A program made the translations under genes and the position numbers. Below are positions 26,301 through 36,900 of a stretch of 64,000 bases of DNA, piece by piece. Source of the stretch: Patagioenas fasciata (taxonomy: Eukaryota > Chordata > Aves > Columbiformes > Columbidae). The stretch's first letter is position 1; every line of letters starts with the position of its first letter. The stretch spans positions 68,872,898 to 68,936,897 of the forward strand of contig NC_092521.1 of assembly GCF_037038585.1 (NCBI RefSeq), read 5' to 3'. The notes under the pieces are model-generated. The model did no database searches. It was not told where the DNA came from and saw only the letters and a program-made list of their open reading frames with translations.

Positions 26301-27022
26301 GACCTAAAATAATGTATTTGCTTAAAATACTGGCACGTTGTGCTGTGCACAGCACAAACCAAGTGACCAGTGGCTGCTGAATCTTAATTGCTGTGTGTGG
26401 GTTGCTACACTTGTAAGAACTCATGGGCAGCTTGAGGTGCTGTGTACTGCCCTTTTTGGAAAGGGGCCTTCTTCCTTTGGAGGCACACCAGCTGGTTACT
26501 GGTAAAGATGGGGATTCCTGTTGCCCTGTAGTCCTGAGAAATAGAAAAGGCCTTGGTTTAATGAAAGCTTGTTTTAGATTTGGCTAGGTAGGTTTGTTGC
26601 CCCCACCCTCGGCTACGGAAGTATGTGTTCAAAACTGAAGCACTGACTTGTCTGAACCTTTTGTTTATGGACTTTGTATTTAACTCAGGGTACTTCAGTG
26701 TCAGGACTGATGAGGTTGGGCAGCGACATTATTGCCTCATCACATATAATGTTTCTGTTGGATTCTGGATAAAGAAAATAGTGAATAAGCTATTATCAAA
26801 ATGGAACTGGAAGGTGGTTGTTGAGTTGGTTTATTCAAATTCATGATGGAAACTGCAGTTTCTCTTCTAGAGAAGCATCTGCCATTGCTGTAATTGCATC
26901 CCCAGTAACATTTGTTTGTTTCTTATTCTCAGGTTTTTCTTGCCCAGTGTGATACTATTGAAGGAAATATTGGTCAAGAAATGGACAAGCTGCAGTCAAA
27001 GAATTTGGCACTGGCAGAATGA
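7912..27022 (+). CDS. BAG1: BAG1, BAG family molecular chaperone regulator 1
   Basis: BAG1 is a nucleotide-exchange factor for HSC70/HSP70 that links chaperones to the proteasome and also binds BCL2 and RAF1. Coding exons: 7912-7954, 11958-12086, 12248-12330, 13107-13220, 13728-13835, 24543-24605 and 26933-27022, all GT-AG, giving 209 residues. The ubiquitin-like domain spans about residues 7-82 (from [12 protein letters not shown] to GCKVMLIGK). The BAG domain follows, from about residue 95 to 200, with [20 protein letters not shown] and [16 protein letters not shown] helices, ending KNLALAE, nearly the human C-terminus. The ATG at 7912 gives [12 protein letters not shown], matching an internal methionine of human BAG1. 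An in-frame upstream ATG at 7828 would add 28 residues, but it lies among promoter motifs and an in-frame TGA sits at 7804. Intron 5 is 10.7 kb. Confidence 0.95.
8744..9193 (+). mobile_element. CR1 LINE 3' end, sense in BAG1 intron 1
   Basis: The degraded ORF2 tail is readable ([11 protein letters not shown]-like segment, then the rewritten [12 protein letters not shown] region) and the copy ends in AATGATTCTATGATTCTG, the CR1 terminal octamer repeated. It is 5'-truncated and carries stops and indels. Confidence 0.9.
10430..10907 (+). mobile_element. CR1 LINE 3' end with open ORF2 tail, sense in BAG1 intron 1
   Basis: A frame of 138 codons (10418-10834) reads through the ORF2 C-terminal segment: [18 protein letters not shown], then [17 protein letters not shown], then [19 protein letters not shown]. 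The copy ends with ATTCTGTAATTCTGTCATTCTGTA, that is three terminal octamers. The whole tail is uninterrupted, unlike the other short copies in the window, which suggests a relatively recent insertion. Confidence 0.92.
12813..12866. repeat. 27-bp tandem duplication in BAG1 intron 3
   Basis: Two adjacent copies of a 27-base unit starting CCCTTCAAATTAATCT (12813-12839 and 12840-12866) differ at one base (CTCATTT versus CTGATTT). Confidence 0.9.
12931..12978. repeat. 20-bp direct repeat, 28-bp period, BAG1 intron 3
   Basis: The 20-base string beginning TATTAAAATATGG is present exactly at 12931-12950 and 12959-12978, separated by 8 bases. Confidence 0.9.
20063..20185. mobile_element. Possible hAT-type DNA transposon remnant
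   Basis: CAGGGGTGTCAAACTCA at 20063-20079 resembles the terminal inverted repeat seen in many vertebrate hAT elements, and the following text (GGGGACCACATCAGCCTCACAGG) has the feel of a non-autonomous hAT copy. The other end is not visible; the CR1 begins directly after it. This is a pattern impression without an alignment. Confidence 0.35.
20188..23420 (-). mobile_element. Long, decayed CR1 LINE, antisense in BAG1 intron 5
   Basis: Reading the minus strand from 23.4 kb leftwards gives, in order: an ORF1 esterase-like segment (about 23040-23400, [16 protein letters not shown], then SQRGKRIL), an endonuclease region (about 22100-22800, with [21 protein letters not shown] and [10 protein letters not shown]), the linker ([21 protein letters not shown]), and reverse transcriptase pieces including [16 protein letters not shown] and a FADD-like KFADD segment near 21000. 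The ORF2 tail ([17 protein letters not shown]) follows. Stops and frameshifts are present throughout. The 3' octamers are absent, so the 3' end is slightly truncated or abuts other sequence. The 5' limit is uncertain by about 100 bases. It is about 3.2 kb and clearly non-functional. Confidence 0.9.
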
Positions 27023-27489
27023 GGCATTGCCCTACATAATTAGGAAACATAATTGCTCTATGAGCAAGAAGAAGAGTTTGCTCTTTGTTTTGGAGCACGT
27101 ATTCAGCTTTTTTGTTTTTTTTGGTTTTTTTTTAAAGCACAGTCTGTTAGACTGGTACCAGTCAATCATGTATTACTGGTTGTCTTGTTTGCCGCTTGGT
27201 TAGACCTATTATTTTTAAAAGAAAATCCTTCCTGAGAATGACAGAAACAATCTTTGTGGTGAATTGTTATGTATCTTATGGACAAATGTTTAGTTAACTA
27301 AGTTATAAAGTGTACAGTGATGGGCAATTTTGTCTGATATGTCTTTGAATTTATTTACAGCTCAAATCAAAGGAGGTCTATAATTGTACAAGTGCCATAA
27401 GTTGCAATTGTAGGACTTCAACTTGATTGAAAAAGGCAAACTGAGACAACATCTAGAAAAGTCGAACATTCTAGTAGACCAATCAGAGC

Positions 27490-27604
27490 AATAAAAACCC
27501 CCTACACATTTGTATCTACTTAATGTTTGTATGCATTTATAAATATAAGAAAGCTTGACTATAAGGGAGTTGTACCTATTTTAGCCTTAAATTGTCATAA
27601 TAAA
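27490..27604 (+). terminator. BAG1: BAG1 polyadenylation signals
   Basis: AATAAA occurs at 27490-27495 and again at 27599-27604, 470 and 580 bases after the BAG1 stop. The second is followed by a T/G-rich stretch. Either or both could define the mRNA 3' end. Confidence 0.7.
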
Positions 27605-30600
27605 TGGAATGTACTGTAACATGTATGGTACTTAATTTCAAGTGGTGCTTTAAGTTGTTACTGAGCTCCTTTATACAGACGTATGTTTTTTACATAGATT
27701 TCTGTTGTACTGTGGTTTTTATAGATTATTCTTAATTTGATTATTTGTGTTCTGTCTTGAGTTGTGGTGGGAAATGAAATGAGATTACTCATGCTGCTCA
27801 TATACCAAGGGTTCAGTTCAAGTAAGGTATAACTAAGGAGCTATTTTGAAAGGGTTTTTTATACCTTTTTTCTGATTTCACTGAATTTGTGATGCTATTA
27901 ATATATTTAACGGAAATTGCAGTGATTATTTCTAGTCTGTTAAGGTAAACAGTGATTTTTTATAAATGTTACAAAGTGACACAACTTTATTTTAGCAATG
28001 CCATGCGTCTGAGTGTTGTGACTGATTCTTGCAGTCAGATAGGTGCCGTGTGTAGCCTTCTCTGTCTGGTGAAAAATAAGTTTTTGCAGAAGATGGTAAC
28101 TGTCAGCAGGCGCAGCCAACGTTGCAGCTGTTGGTCAGAGCCCATATCTAACGTACCTATAGCAGGAATTGCTTTTTCACTGATACTTCTGGTCAGAAGA
28201 TCAGCCATATTTGCAGTGGCTGGTGAGGTAGTGACTGGTAAGGAGCCTGTTTCTGTGAGGAAAGAAAAGCTCTTTTGTCTCAAATGAGTCAGAGAAACGA
28301 TGTTTAGAAATGGCCCTTATGTAGTGAGCCTTTATCTCTACGTGATTAGTTGTCCTTTCAAGATAAGAATAGGAAATGTGTGTAAAAAAAAGTTAACTTC
28401 TAATAAGTTATAAACCTTAAATAATAGCTGAAGTATTATTATTAAAGTATTATCTTTGATGTTTGTAAGTGGAGGAACATTTATTTAGCGAAAAATGCCA
28501 TTGCACAAATGAAGTGGTAGCCCCACATTGGAAAGGGTCACTTTTATTCCAAAAATGCCTTTTGACCATACCAAGATTGGAGTTGCCGTATATTTTACTG
28601 TCAACCAGTTTCTTCAAGATTGCATTTTTCCCATATGTAACTCTCTTCTCAGCACCGGTGGAGGATTTCAAGGTCTAAACTCCTAGGAAGCTCATCTGTC
28701 ATGTTAGGAAATTGTACGTTTGGTAGGACTGGGGATATTTTTTGCTGGGCTGCTGGGCTACTGGTCTGGTTATGCTGCATTTTTCCAGCACTTTGAAGTT
28801 AGAAGGAAGAAGAGTTGGTTGTAGCCATTCTCTGTGAAGCCCTACCTAGCTTGGTGCTGCTTCTGGACTAGATTCAGCTGACTCTCAAACCACCAGCAAC
28901 ACGATTGCCTAATTCAGGGTGTGCAAAACTCTCCACTTTCTTGTGATGGGCAGGATCCTCACCCTCTCAGATGTCAGTCCTCTAATGCATTCAACTTTCA
29001 CAGGTGCATGTATAATAAGCCAAGTGTCCCCTTGTGCCAATGAAGAGACCTGGGAGCTGTGGTCGTGGCTGGGGCTGTGCCCATTTCTGCTGCTCCTTTG
29101 TATTTTTCTCTCTTGGGCGAGAACACGAAGGCTGCAGGCAGATGTCATCTTCTCGGAACTCCTTCCCAGAGACTGCTGCTTCTGGAGATGTGCTGGTGTG
29201 AGAACACCCTCAGCCCATCTCAAAGCCACTGGGATTAATTTAAAAGATCCACTAGGGAACAGCTTAGATGTTCTGGTACTTGGAGGTGAAGAGAGTGATG
29301 ATGAACCTCTCCACCAGCACACCTAGGTTCAGCGAAGGGTGGTTGTCCTAAGCTGAAGTTACCTTACAGCACTAAATCCTGGTTTGGTTTCTAGGACAGA
29401 AGTATGTGTATGAAGACAAACTTTTGCAGCATAAAATTGTCTTCCAAATATAAAAATGAGTTTATTCTTTTTGGAAAGCAGATGGTTGTATTTAGAGTTA
29501 TCGAAGACCTTCTAGAGTGGACTGACTTTTATGCTTAGTTTTGAAAGAGGAGTCCTTCCTACACTTTGTTTTTTCATAATAGCCTTAATTTCAGTGAAAG
29601 CAAACTTCTGTGCTCTTGAAAAGTGCAGCAGACAACAATTGTGGGAGGAGGGGGAAAGGAAGAGGAGATTTTAAATATTCTTCAGAATTTGTAAAGGTAA
29701 ACATAGATCTCAATCAAGCTGAAGCTGTATTCTCACTGATTCTGTAGTCTAGGTGTACTGTGATACCTATTTTGCTACTGAATCATTTCCTCACCCCAAC
29801 CATCTGCCCCAGTCACATCAGAAGAGCAGCTACTCGCTTTTGCCTTAGTTGTACTTACCCCATCGTCTTCCTCCACTTGCTGTGTTGCTCTGGCTGTGGT
29901 CACACACCTCAGATTCACCATTTGGGCAAAATACCTTACCACAAAATTTGTCTTCCATGAAAATGAGAATCGAACTACAGACTTCCATGCCCCATTTTCT
30001 CCCCCAGCTCCTGTAGGCAGGTGTGGGGTGAACCAAACCCAGCGTTCAGGGATCTGCAAGGTCTGGAGCTGTAGGATGGTTTGTTGTCTGGGAACGGTTT
30101 AAAATCTGCTGCTTGTGGTGGCGTCCTCTGTGGGCAGCTCCTCCTGGAGGTAATGTTGCTGTAAACCTGGAGTAACACCTTTGTGACTGTGAAAGGTCAC
30201 TTGTGGTTTGGAGTGGAGTACTTGACACCGTGGAACTCGAGTCTAGATTTTTTTTCTTTTTTAGTTATTGTATTATTATAAATGAAAAGGTAAAAATAAA
30301 AGTTCTCTGGAAAGTTCTCTGTTGTCCTTGGTCATGATGCAGTTACTGAAGGGCTGTATTTTGGTGGGGAAAATACATGCGGCTCTTTCTGAAAGGCTGC
30401 GGGGACTCAAAGCCTGAAATGTCACTGTGACTGGCAGCAAGCTGCAGCTTAATGAAAAGCTGTTTGGTTTGTTTTTAAGTGCATTTTTCAAAGTTGTGTT
30501 GTACACTGAGGGTTGCAGGGGCTGGATGTATGGGGTGTGTTTATCATTATTTTTTTACTTGGTTTGGGTGGCTTCAGGGGCACTTTTTAGGGAATCTCTT

Positions 30601-30719
30601 CAGAGACATGACCCACAGCTGGATTAGCGCCCCTCTCTCCTTCTCGTGGTGCTCCAGAAACTTAACTACCGAAAAAACTGATCAAACCGGAAAAATTAAT
30701 TCTGCTTCTTTATCGCGAG
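27605..30719. other. BAG1-ZNF830 intergenic region
   Basis: About 3.1 kb with no recognised gene or repeat. Overlapping open frames on both strands at about 28909-29326 (137 and 135 codons) have no recognisable domain and mirror each other, so I do not call them. Confidence 0.6.
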
Positions 30720-30907
30720 AACTTTGTTCGTGCTCCCCCTCCTTTGGGGGCGGGCCTGGGCCTTCTGGACCCGCCCTCATCCGAAGCCCCGCCCCCAGTG
30801 TCCTCGGTCCCGTCCCAGTGCGGGGGGCGGGGCTGCCGTTAAGCCCCGCCCACTATGCGTCACGCCGCGGGGCGGAGTCGCGGCCTCGCTCTGCTCGCCG
30901 GGAGAAG
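30720..30907 (+). promoter_or_regulatory. ZNF830: ZNF830 CpG-island promoter with GC boxes
   Basis: CpG-rich sequence begins at about 30720 and continues past exon 2 to about 31460. GC boxes: CCCCGCCCCC at 30787-30796, GGGGCGGGGC at 30824-30833 and GCCCCGCCCA at 30843-30852. A CRE-like TGCGTCAC lies at 30856-30863. No TATA box. They sit 45-120 bases upstream of the ATG at 30908. Confidence 0.75.
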
Positions 30908-33900
30908 ATGGCGGCGGCCGGGCTGGGCGCGGCGCGGAAGCAGGTGCGGCAGGAGGAGCTGCGGCGCCTCATGCGGGAGAAACAGCGGCAGAACGCGGGG
31001 AAGAAGCGGATCGAGTCGCCCTTCGCCAAATATCCTCGGCAGTGGGCTGCCTAGACCTCCCCTCGGGGGCTGGCCCGGCGCGGTGGGGGCGGGGTGAGGG
31101 GGTAGTGGGGGTCCGAGCCGCGGGGATCCCAACCGCAGCGTTCCGCTTCCCTTAACGGTGCCCGCCACGTACAACAGCCTGGGCCACCTGAGCTGCAGCC
31201 TCTGCAACACGCCCGTGAAGAGCGAGCTGCTGTGGCAGACACATGTCCTGGGCAAGCAGCACCGCGAGGTGAGCGGCCGCCGGGCTGGTGCTGGGGGGGC
31301 CGCGGCTCTGCGGGTCCGGGCTGCCCGGCCGGGGGGGTGCGGGTGTGAGCTCGGCTGTGCTGCGATTGTTGTTGTTCAGAAGTAACTGGGCACCACGTGA
31401 GGAGGGGAGGGGCGAGGGGAGGTCGCACCGCCTTAGCGGACGCGGGAGTTTGCTGCCTTTTGGGGTGCGTGCGCTAATAGAATCATACAGTGTCGAGTTG
31501 GAAGGGACCCACAAGGATCATCGAGTCCAACTCCTGTCCCTGCACGTGACAACCCCACAGTTTACACCATGTGTCTGAGGGCTTGTCCACTCTCTTATTG
31601 AACACTGTCAGGCTTGGGGCCGTGACACCTCCCTGGGGAGCCTGTTCCAGTGCTCCACCACCCTCTGCGGGAAGAACCTTTTCCTCATGTCCAACCTAAA
31701 CCTCTCCTGGCACATCTTCCTGCCATTCCCTCGGGTTCTGACGTTGGTTGCCAGAGAGATAATAGTTAACACTTGAGCATCTGCCAGGAGAGGTGAGCAT
31801 AAAAACAAGCCTGATTATTTTGCTTTCTTAAAACTGATGCACCGATTGAAAGGCCAGCACTTCAGGGAATTGTCCTGTGTCTTTCAAGGGGTTTGCTCTT
31901 GAGATGGAGCTGTTCCCACATTAGTGACAGTTTTTAAGTGTCACTTTTCTCCAGCTTGGACTTGTAAACCCTCCTTCGGATTGCTTTGTTACCTGCGTGT
32001 TACCAAGTGACTGTTTACACGTGGCTAAGAAGAATATGCGGGTTTTTTTTCTTAATAATCTAGCAGTAAAATAAATAATTTGTGAAACAGTTTCAGGGAT
32101 CTTGTAATTTGGATGCAGTTTTACAAGTATTGAGGAGAAGGCCAAAAGAACTGAGAGGTACTTAGTCCATTACCTGCATTCTGAGTAGACAGTTGTGGCA
32201 AGGCACAGTGATGAGTCGTTAATACACTGCTGTGTTTTAATTTGAAAACACTTTATATTCCAGGACTTTAGGATGAGTTTGGGCTTCCTGCTCTTTCCCT
32301 CAGTGTCTTACTACTGTAAATGTGACTGATCTTAGTCTTTCCTTTCTCACTCTTACAGCCTCCCTTTTGCAAGTCTCAGTTCCTCTGCTCCCATATCACA
32401 ACATTCAAGAGGATGACAGGGACACTGGGCTTAGTTTCGATATCCATGATTTCTGTTTCAGTTATCCTGTTCTAGGATGGTATTAGCTCACTTTAATAAA
32501 CTGTTCTGAAATTGCTGTATTTTAAGCTGCAATCCAGAAGTTCCTGCTAGGAAATCTCCTGATTTTGTACTTCTTTACAGAGAGTTGCAGAATTAAAAGG
32601 CACAAAACAGACTGCAACTGCTCCAGCTGCTAGCACATCATCTCATTCTGTCAAGAGAAAAACTGTTGACACAGAAAATACAGAGTTAAAGAGAGTAAAA
32701 GGTAAGGAGAGAAAAATACTTATCAAGCACTTGCCAGAATCTAGCCATTTTACATCTTGAATGATTTTGTTTTGTTTTCATGACAGTGAGTGTAAACACT
32801 CGAGGCTGTCAGTTAATTTTAGCCTGTTGCTGCTGAAAAGGGAAAAAGTCTGTCTTGCTCTTTCTCTCGAGTTTGCTCATCAGGAGAAAACTGCGCTTTT
32901 GGCAGCGTAACTAGTTTTGTTCTGGGTTATTGTGTTAGGTCATGGAGCTGTGGGCTCAATGTAAACAGAACCAGAAACAGTGTAAGTTAAACAGTAGCAG
33001 CACTTGCCAAAAAGTGGTGTTATTCTTTTTCAGTGGCATCAAGTTGCTGGTTTACCTCAAACCGTGCAGGAAAGTTCATGCTAAAGCAAAGACAGTTACT
33101 TTTTTCCCTTAGTGCTACTAAGCATGTAAATATATGAAATATATGAAAGTGTGCGTTTGTGAACCTGCTGCTGTAGTAGGAGTCTGTTTGAGGGATATTT
33201 CTTTTAAAAGCATGGATTGTAAGAAGTGACTCTTGGCTGTTATACAGGTACAGAAGAAAAGCCACATACATCTGCAGCTGGGTAAGTAGATCTTATTATG
33301 TATGAGTTTTTTGTAGCTGTACCAACTGCTGCATTCTCACCTTGTTCTTCTTCATCTCTTCCTTCTTAGCCAAGGGTAAAGATTCAGAGAATCAGCAGAT
33401 CCCTGCTTCTGCTCATTTTCTAATGTGGGTGTATATTCCTAGACATGGCAGCATCTTCTTCAGTGCAGATGAGAGAATCATGATATTAACTCTAGAGTCT
33501 CTGACAAAACAGGAATTCTTTTGCTGTCACTATCAGACTTCTAAGGATTAATACGTGGTGGTATTATGGAGTGTGCTAGATTGAAAATAATTGGATTTTG
33601 GCATGCACTCTAATCTTTAATGCTATCGTACCACAGAAGAGATGGTAGCCTGAAATTAAGAGAAATTTTAAATGTATATTTCAGTGTACATGCAAATTAT
33701 ATTTATTCACAAAAACTATGAACAAATGTCATCAACAGATCTTTATTATGATGTTTTTGTCAATTAAAATTCATGTAAATGCATATCATGCAGTTGAACT
33801 CTCACAAATATGGAAGTGTATTTGACTTTAGAGGATTGAGTTGAGCGTCTTACTGCCACTGAAGATTTCTGACAGTATTTGGACATCTTCGTGGGGTTGA

Positions 33901-36900
33901 TAGATGTCACACAAGGCCTGCAGGTCTCTTGTACACTTCTTCACAGGATAAATTATTATTATTGTTATCTTGCATAGGCGTTATGTTCCGTTATCTTGAC
34001 AGTAGAAGACACTTGTAGAAATTTTGAGTGTGTGTGCAAAATTAACAGTTGAGAAGTTTGCTCATTAGTAAACAGATTGATATGATTATTTTAAAATATA
34101 ACCTGGGAAGATATTTGGCTTAGAGATCTGCAGCTGTTCTAAGCAAATGTGGGTTTTCTCATTGCTGAGCTTGTGTGGCTCTTCTAAGCTGCAGTTCTGA
34201 GTAGCAGTAGGTACCCAAAATAAATAGTTATGTTATACATGAAGGTTATCAGGGTTTACATGATATTAGTATGACTGATGAACTATAATTTTTTTATGTA
34301 ATGTGTTCACAGCAGGTACACCGATGTAAATAACTTTGAATATGGAAATAGAATTACTTAAGCTACCATTCATCCAAATGCACTTTGTTATGCACTATGT
34401 TTTACTTATTGTTTCTGATACTGAATATTCAAATGCGAAAATGGAACTGAAATGTGTTTTCAGAATTAACCTGAGCGTTTCTGGGGAACTTCAAACAAAA
34501 GCAACGAGTATGTGCTACCTTCAGGCAGTGGTTACGTCGGTAGCTGCACAGTTGTGAGGGTATTGCACGGTATCTAAAAGATTGTGTTGCTCACAGGTTG
34601 AATAGGCTTCAGGTGCTAGACTGTAACTGATTTTTGTGAAGTCTGAAATAATTGTGTTGTGTGTTCTTTACTAGGCTACCAGCAGACTTTTTTGATGAAA
34701 CAGAGCAAAATAGTGCAAACAAACAACTTTCAAAGGGTCCAGGTCCCAGTTTATTATCAGGAAATTATGACGATGATGATGATGATGAAGAAGAGGAGGA
34801 ACAAGATCAATCAAACAAATCTTCTGTTATGCAGAAAACTGAAATTCCACCTCCAACTCAAGAAGTAATACCTAATTCTCTGCCTGCAGGTAATGCTGGC
34901 TGAAATAGTGATTCAGTAAGGAGAAGCTGTGTTTTAACTGATTTCTAATTATTGCTGTTAGCTGGTTAGAGTGTGTAATATTAAAAGTAGAAAAAGGAGA
35001 TTCTTTGCTAGTTTGTTACTGTGAGGAGTTTTCTCAGCATGCTTATTGATTTTATAGAATCATAGAATTGTTTAGGTTGGAAAAGACTCTTAAGATCGTT
35101 GAGTTCACCGATTATCTAGCACTGCCAAGTCCATCTCTAAACCATGTCCCTAAATCCCACATCTGTGTCTTTTAAGCACCTCCAGGGATAGTGACTCAAC
35201 CGCTTCCCTGGGCAGCCTGTTCCAATGCCTGACAGCCCTTGCAGTGGAGAATTTTTCCTAATACCCAATCTGAACCTATAGGTTATAGTTGTTTGAGGCT
35301 GTCTAGTGAAATAATGTCTGGCTGTTCTTCCCTTGATTCAGTAAGGTGTTAATTGAAATTCCTGTCTAGTCAAAATTTTATAAAGAAGCTTGAACAGTTG
35401 TTCCTTCTGTTCATAGCCTTTTTTCTTTTCTTACAGACTTCTTTGATAGCAAAACTACAGCTGCTCCTATAGTTTCCCATTCAGGATCCATACAGAAAGC
35501 AGAGATACAAGAGAAGGTAGTGGAAAGGTAAGCAGTCAAATAAAATGTTGGTAGATTTGGGAATTGTAAATAAATGTTACTCCTCTGGGAAATACAGACT
35601 CTGATCACTAAGAAATCTGTCATACTGTTAATTTGTATTTTGAATATTTTTTATATATTTCAGCTTCTAGCATTATTTCAGACAGGTGTTTTGCGCCCTA
35701 GGGGCAGGATAAGAGATGGAACAATGCCGCACAGTGTCTATTAAACTTCTCTAGTTGCAAATTTTAATGCAGGGTACTTGGGAAGCTTAATGTCAACCAT
35801 TGCTTTTAACTGTTTGAAGAAGACCGTTTGCTTATTCTGTAGTAATGGTCCAACGCTTTTGAGCTCAAGCACATTTTTATACAGTGGTTTAGGCTTTCAA
35901 AAATAGAGACTGTGCTGTTAAAATGTTGGGTGCTCAGCACACCGGAAAGGATAATTTAAGAAGCCTAAGCTATAGCTCTTGTCTCTACAGTGAGATTTAA
36001 ACCTGTCTGTGCAGTTCCTTCTAGGTTAAATAAGAGTAAACTGAAGAAACAAGTTTTGATGGTTGTAGGTAAAACTCAGGGCGTAAAAAAAACTTGTTCC
36101 ATTTCTAGGTCCTTTTATAAAAGATAATAGGTTTTATTATTGACAATTTTTAACTCTACAAGAAAGCAGGTTGTAAAATGTTAATGTGGGATAATAGTTA
36201 TCAATCATTTCAGGAAAGAAAACACTGCTGAAGCTTTGCCAGAAGGTTTCTTTGATGATCCTGAAGTGGATGCAAAAGTAAGTGATCTGCTCTTCTAATC
36301 CTGCTAGATTTACGTCTGCACGTTGTAATGATTTTCTCAGTAGTAAGGATGCTTTTCCAGGTATTCATACCAGAATATAAGAAAATGACTGAGCTGTTTA
36401 CAGTACAATTGACTATTTCGGTTGGAAGGGACCTACAACAATTGTCAATTCCAACGGCATGAGCAATTCAAGGCTGGCCAAAAGCTAAAGCATGTTGGTA
36501 AGGGCATTGTCCAAATGCCTCTTAAACACTGACAGGCTTGAGGTCCATCAACCACCTCTCTAGGAAGCCTGTTCCAGTGTTTGACCACCCTCTTGGTAAC
36601 TAAGTGCTTCCTACTATGCAGTCTAAGCTTCCTCTGGTGCAGCTTTGAACTGTTAATTCTGTATTCTAATTAGAAAACATGAAAAAATGACAGAGGCAGG
36701 CAGGAAAAGTTTATTAAGTCATCTCTCAGGAGGTAGTTTTGATTGTGGTTCTTTTGTGGCTCTTAGAGAAAGCCAAGGAAATGTTATTTGTTAGTTAAAA
36801 TGCTGGACTGAGATTTGGACAATCAACCTGTTACTTTTATTTCTTTGAGTCATCCCAGGAAAAGCATTTCACCTAATGCTCTATATCCAGTTCTCTCATG

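Noticed and set aside
28909-29326. Two overlapping 135-137 codon frames on opposite strands
   Set aside because: They mirror each other, have no domain, splice context or promoter, and sit in plain intergenic sequence.
30479-30907. In-frame upstream extension of ZNF830 (open from 30479 to the ATG)
   Set aside because: It runs through the GC-box promoter, has no similarity to the known N-terminus, and the ATG at 30908 leads straight into the conserved EELRRLM region.
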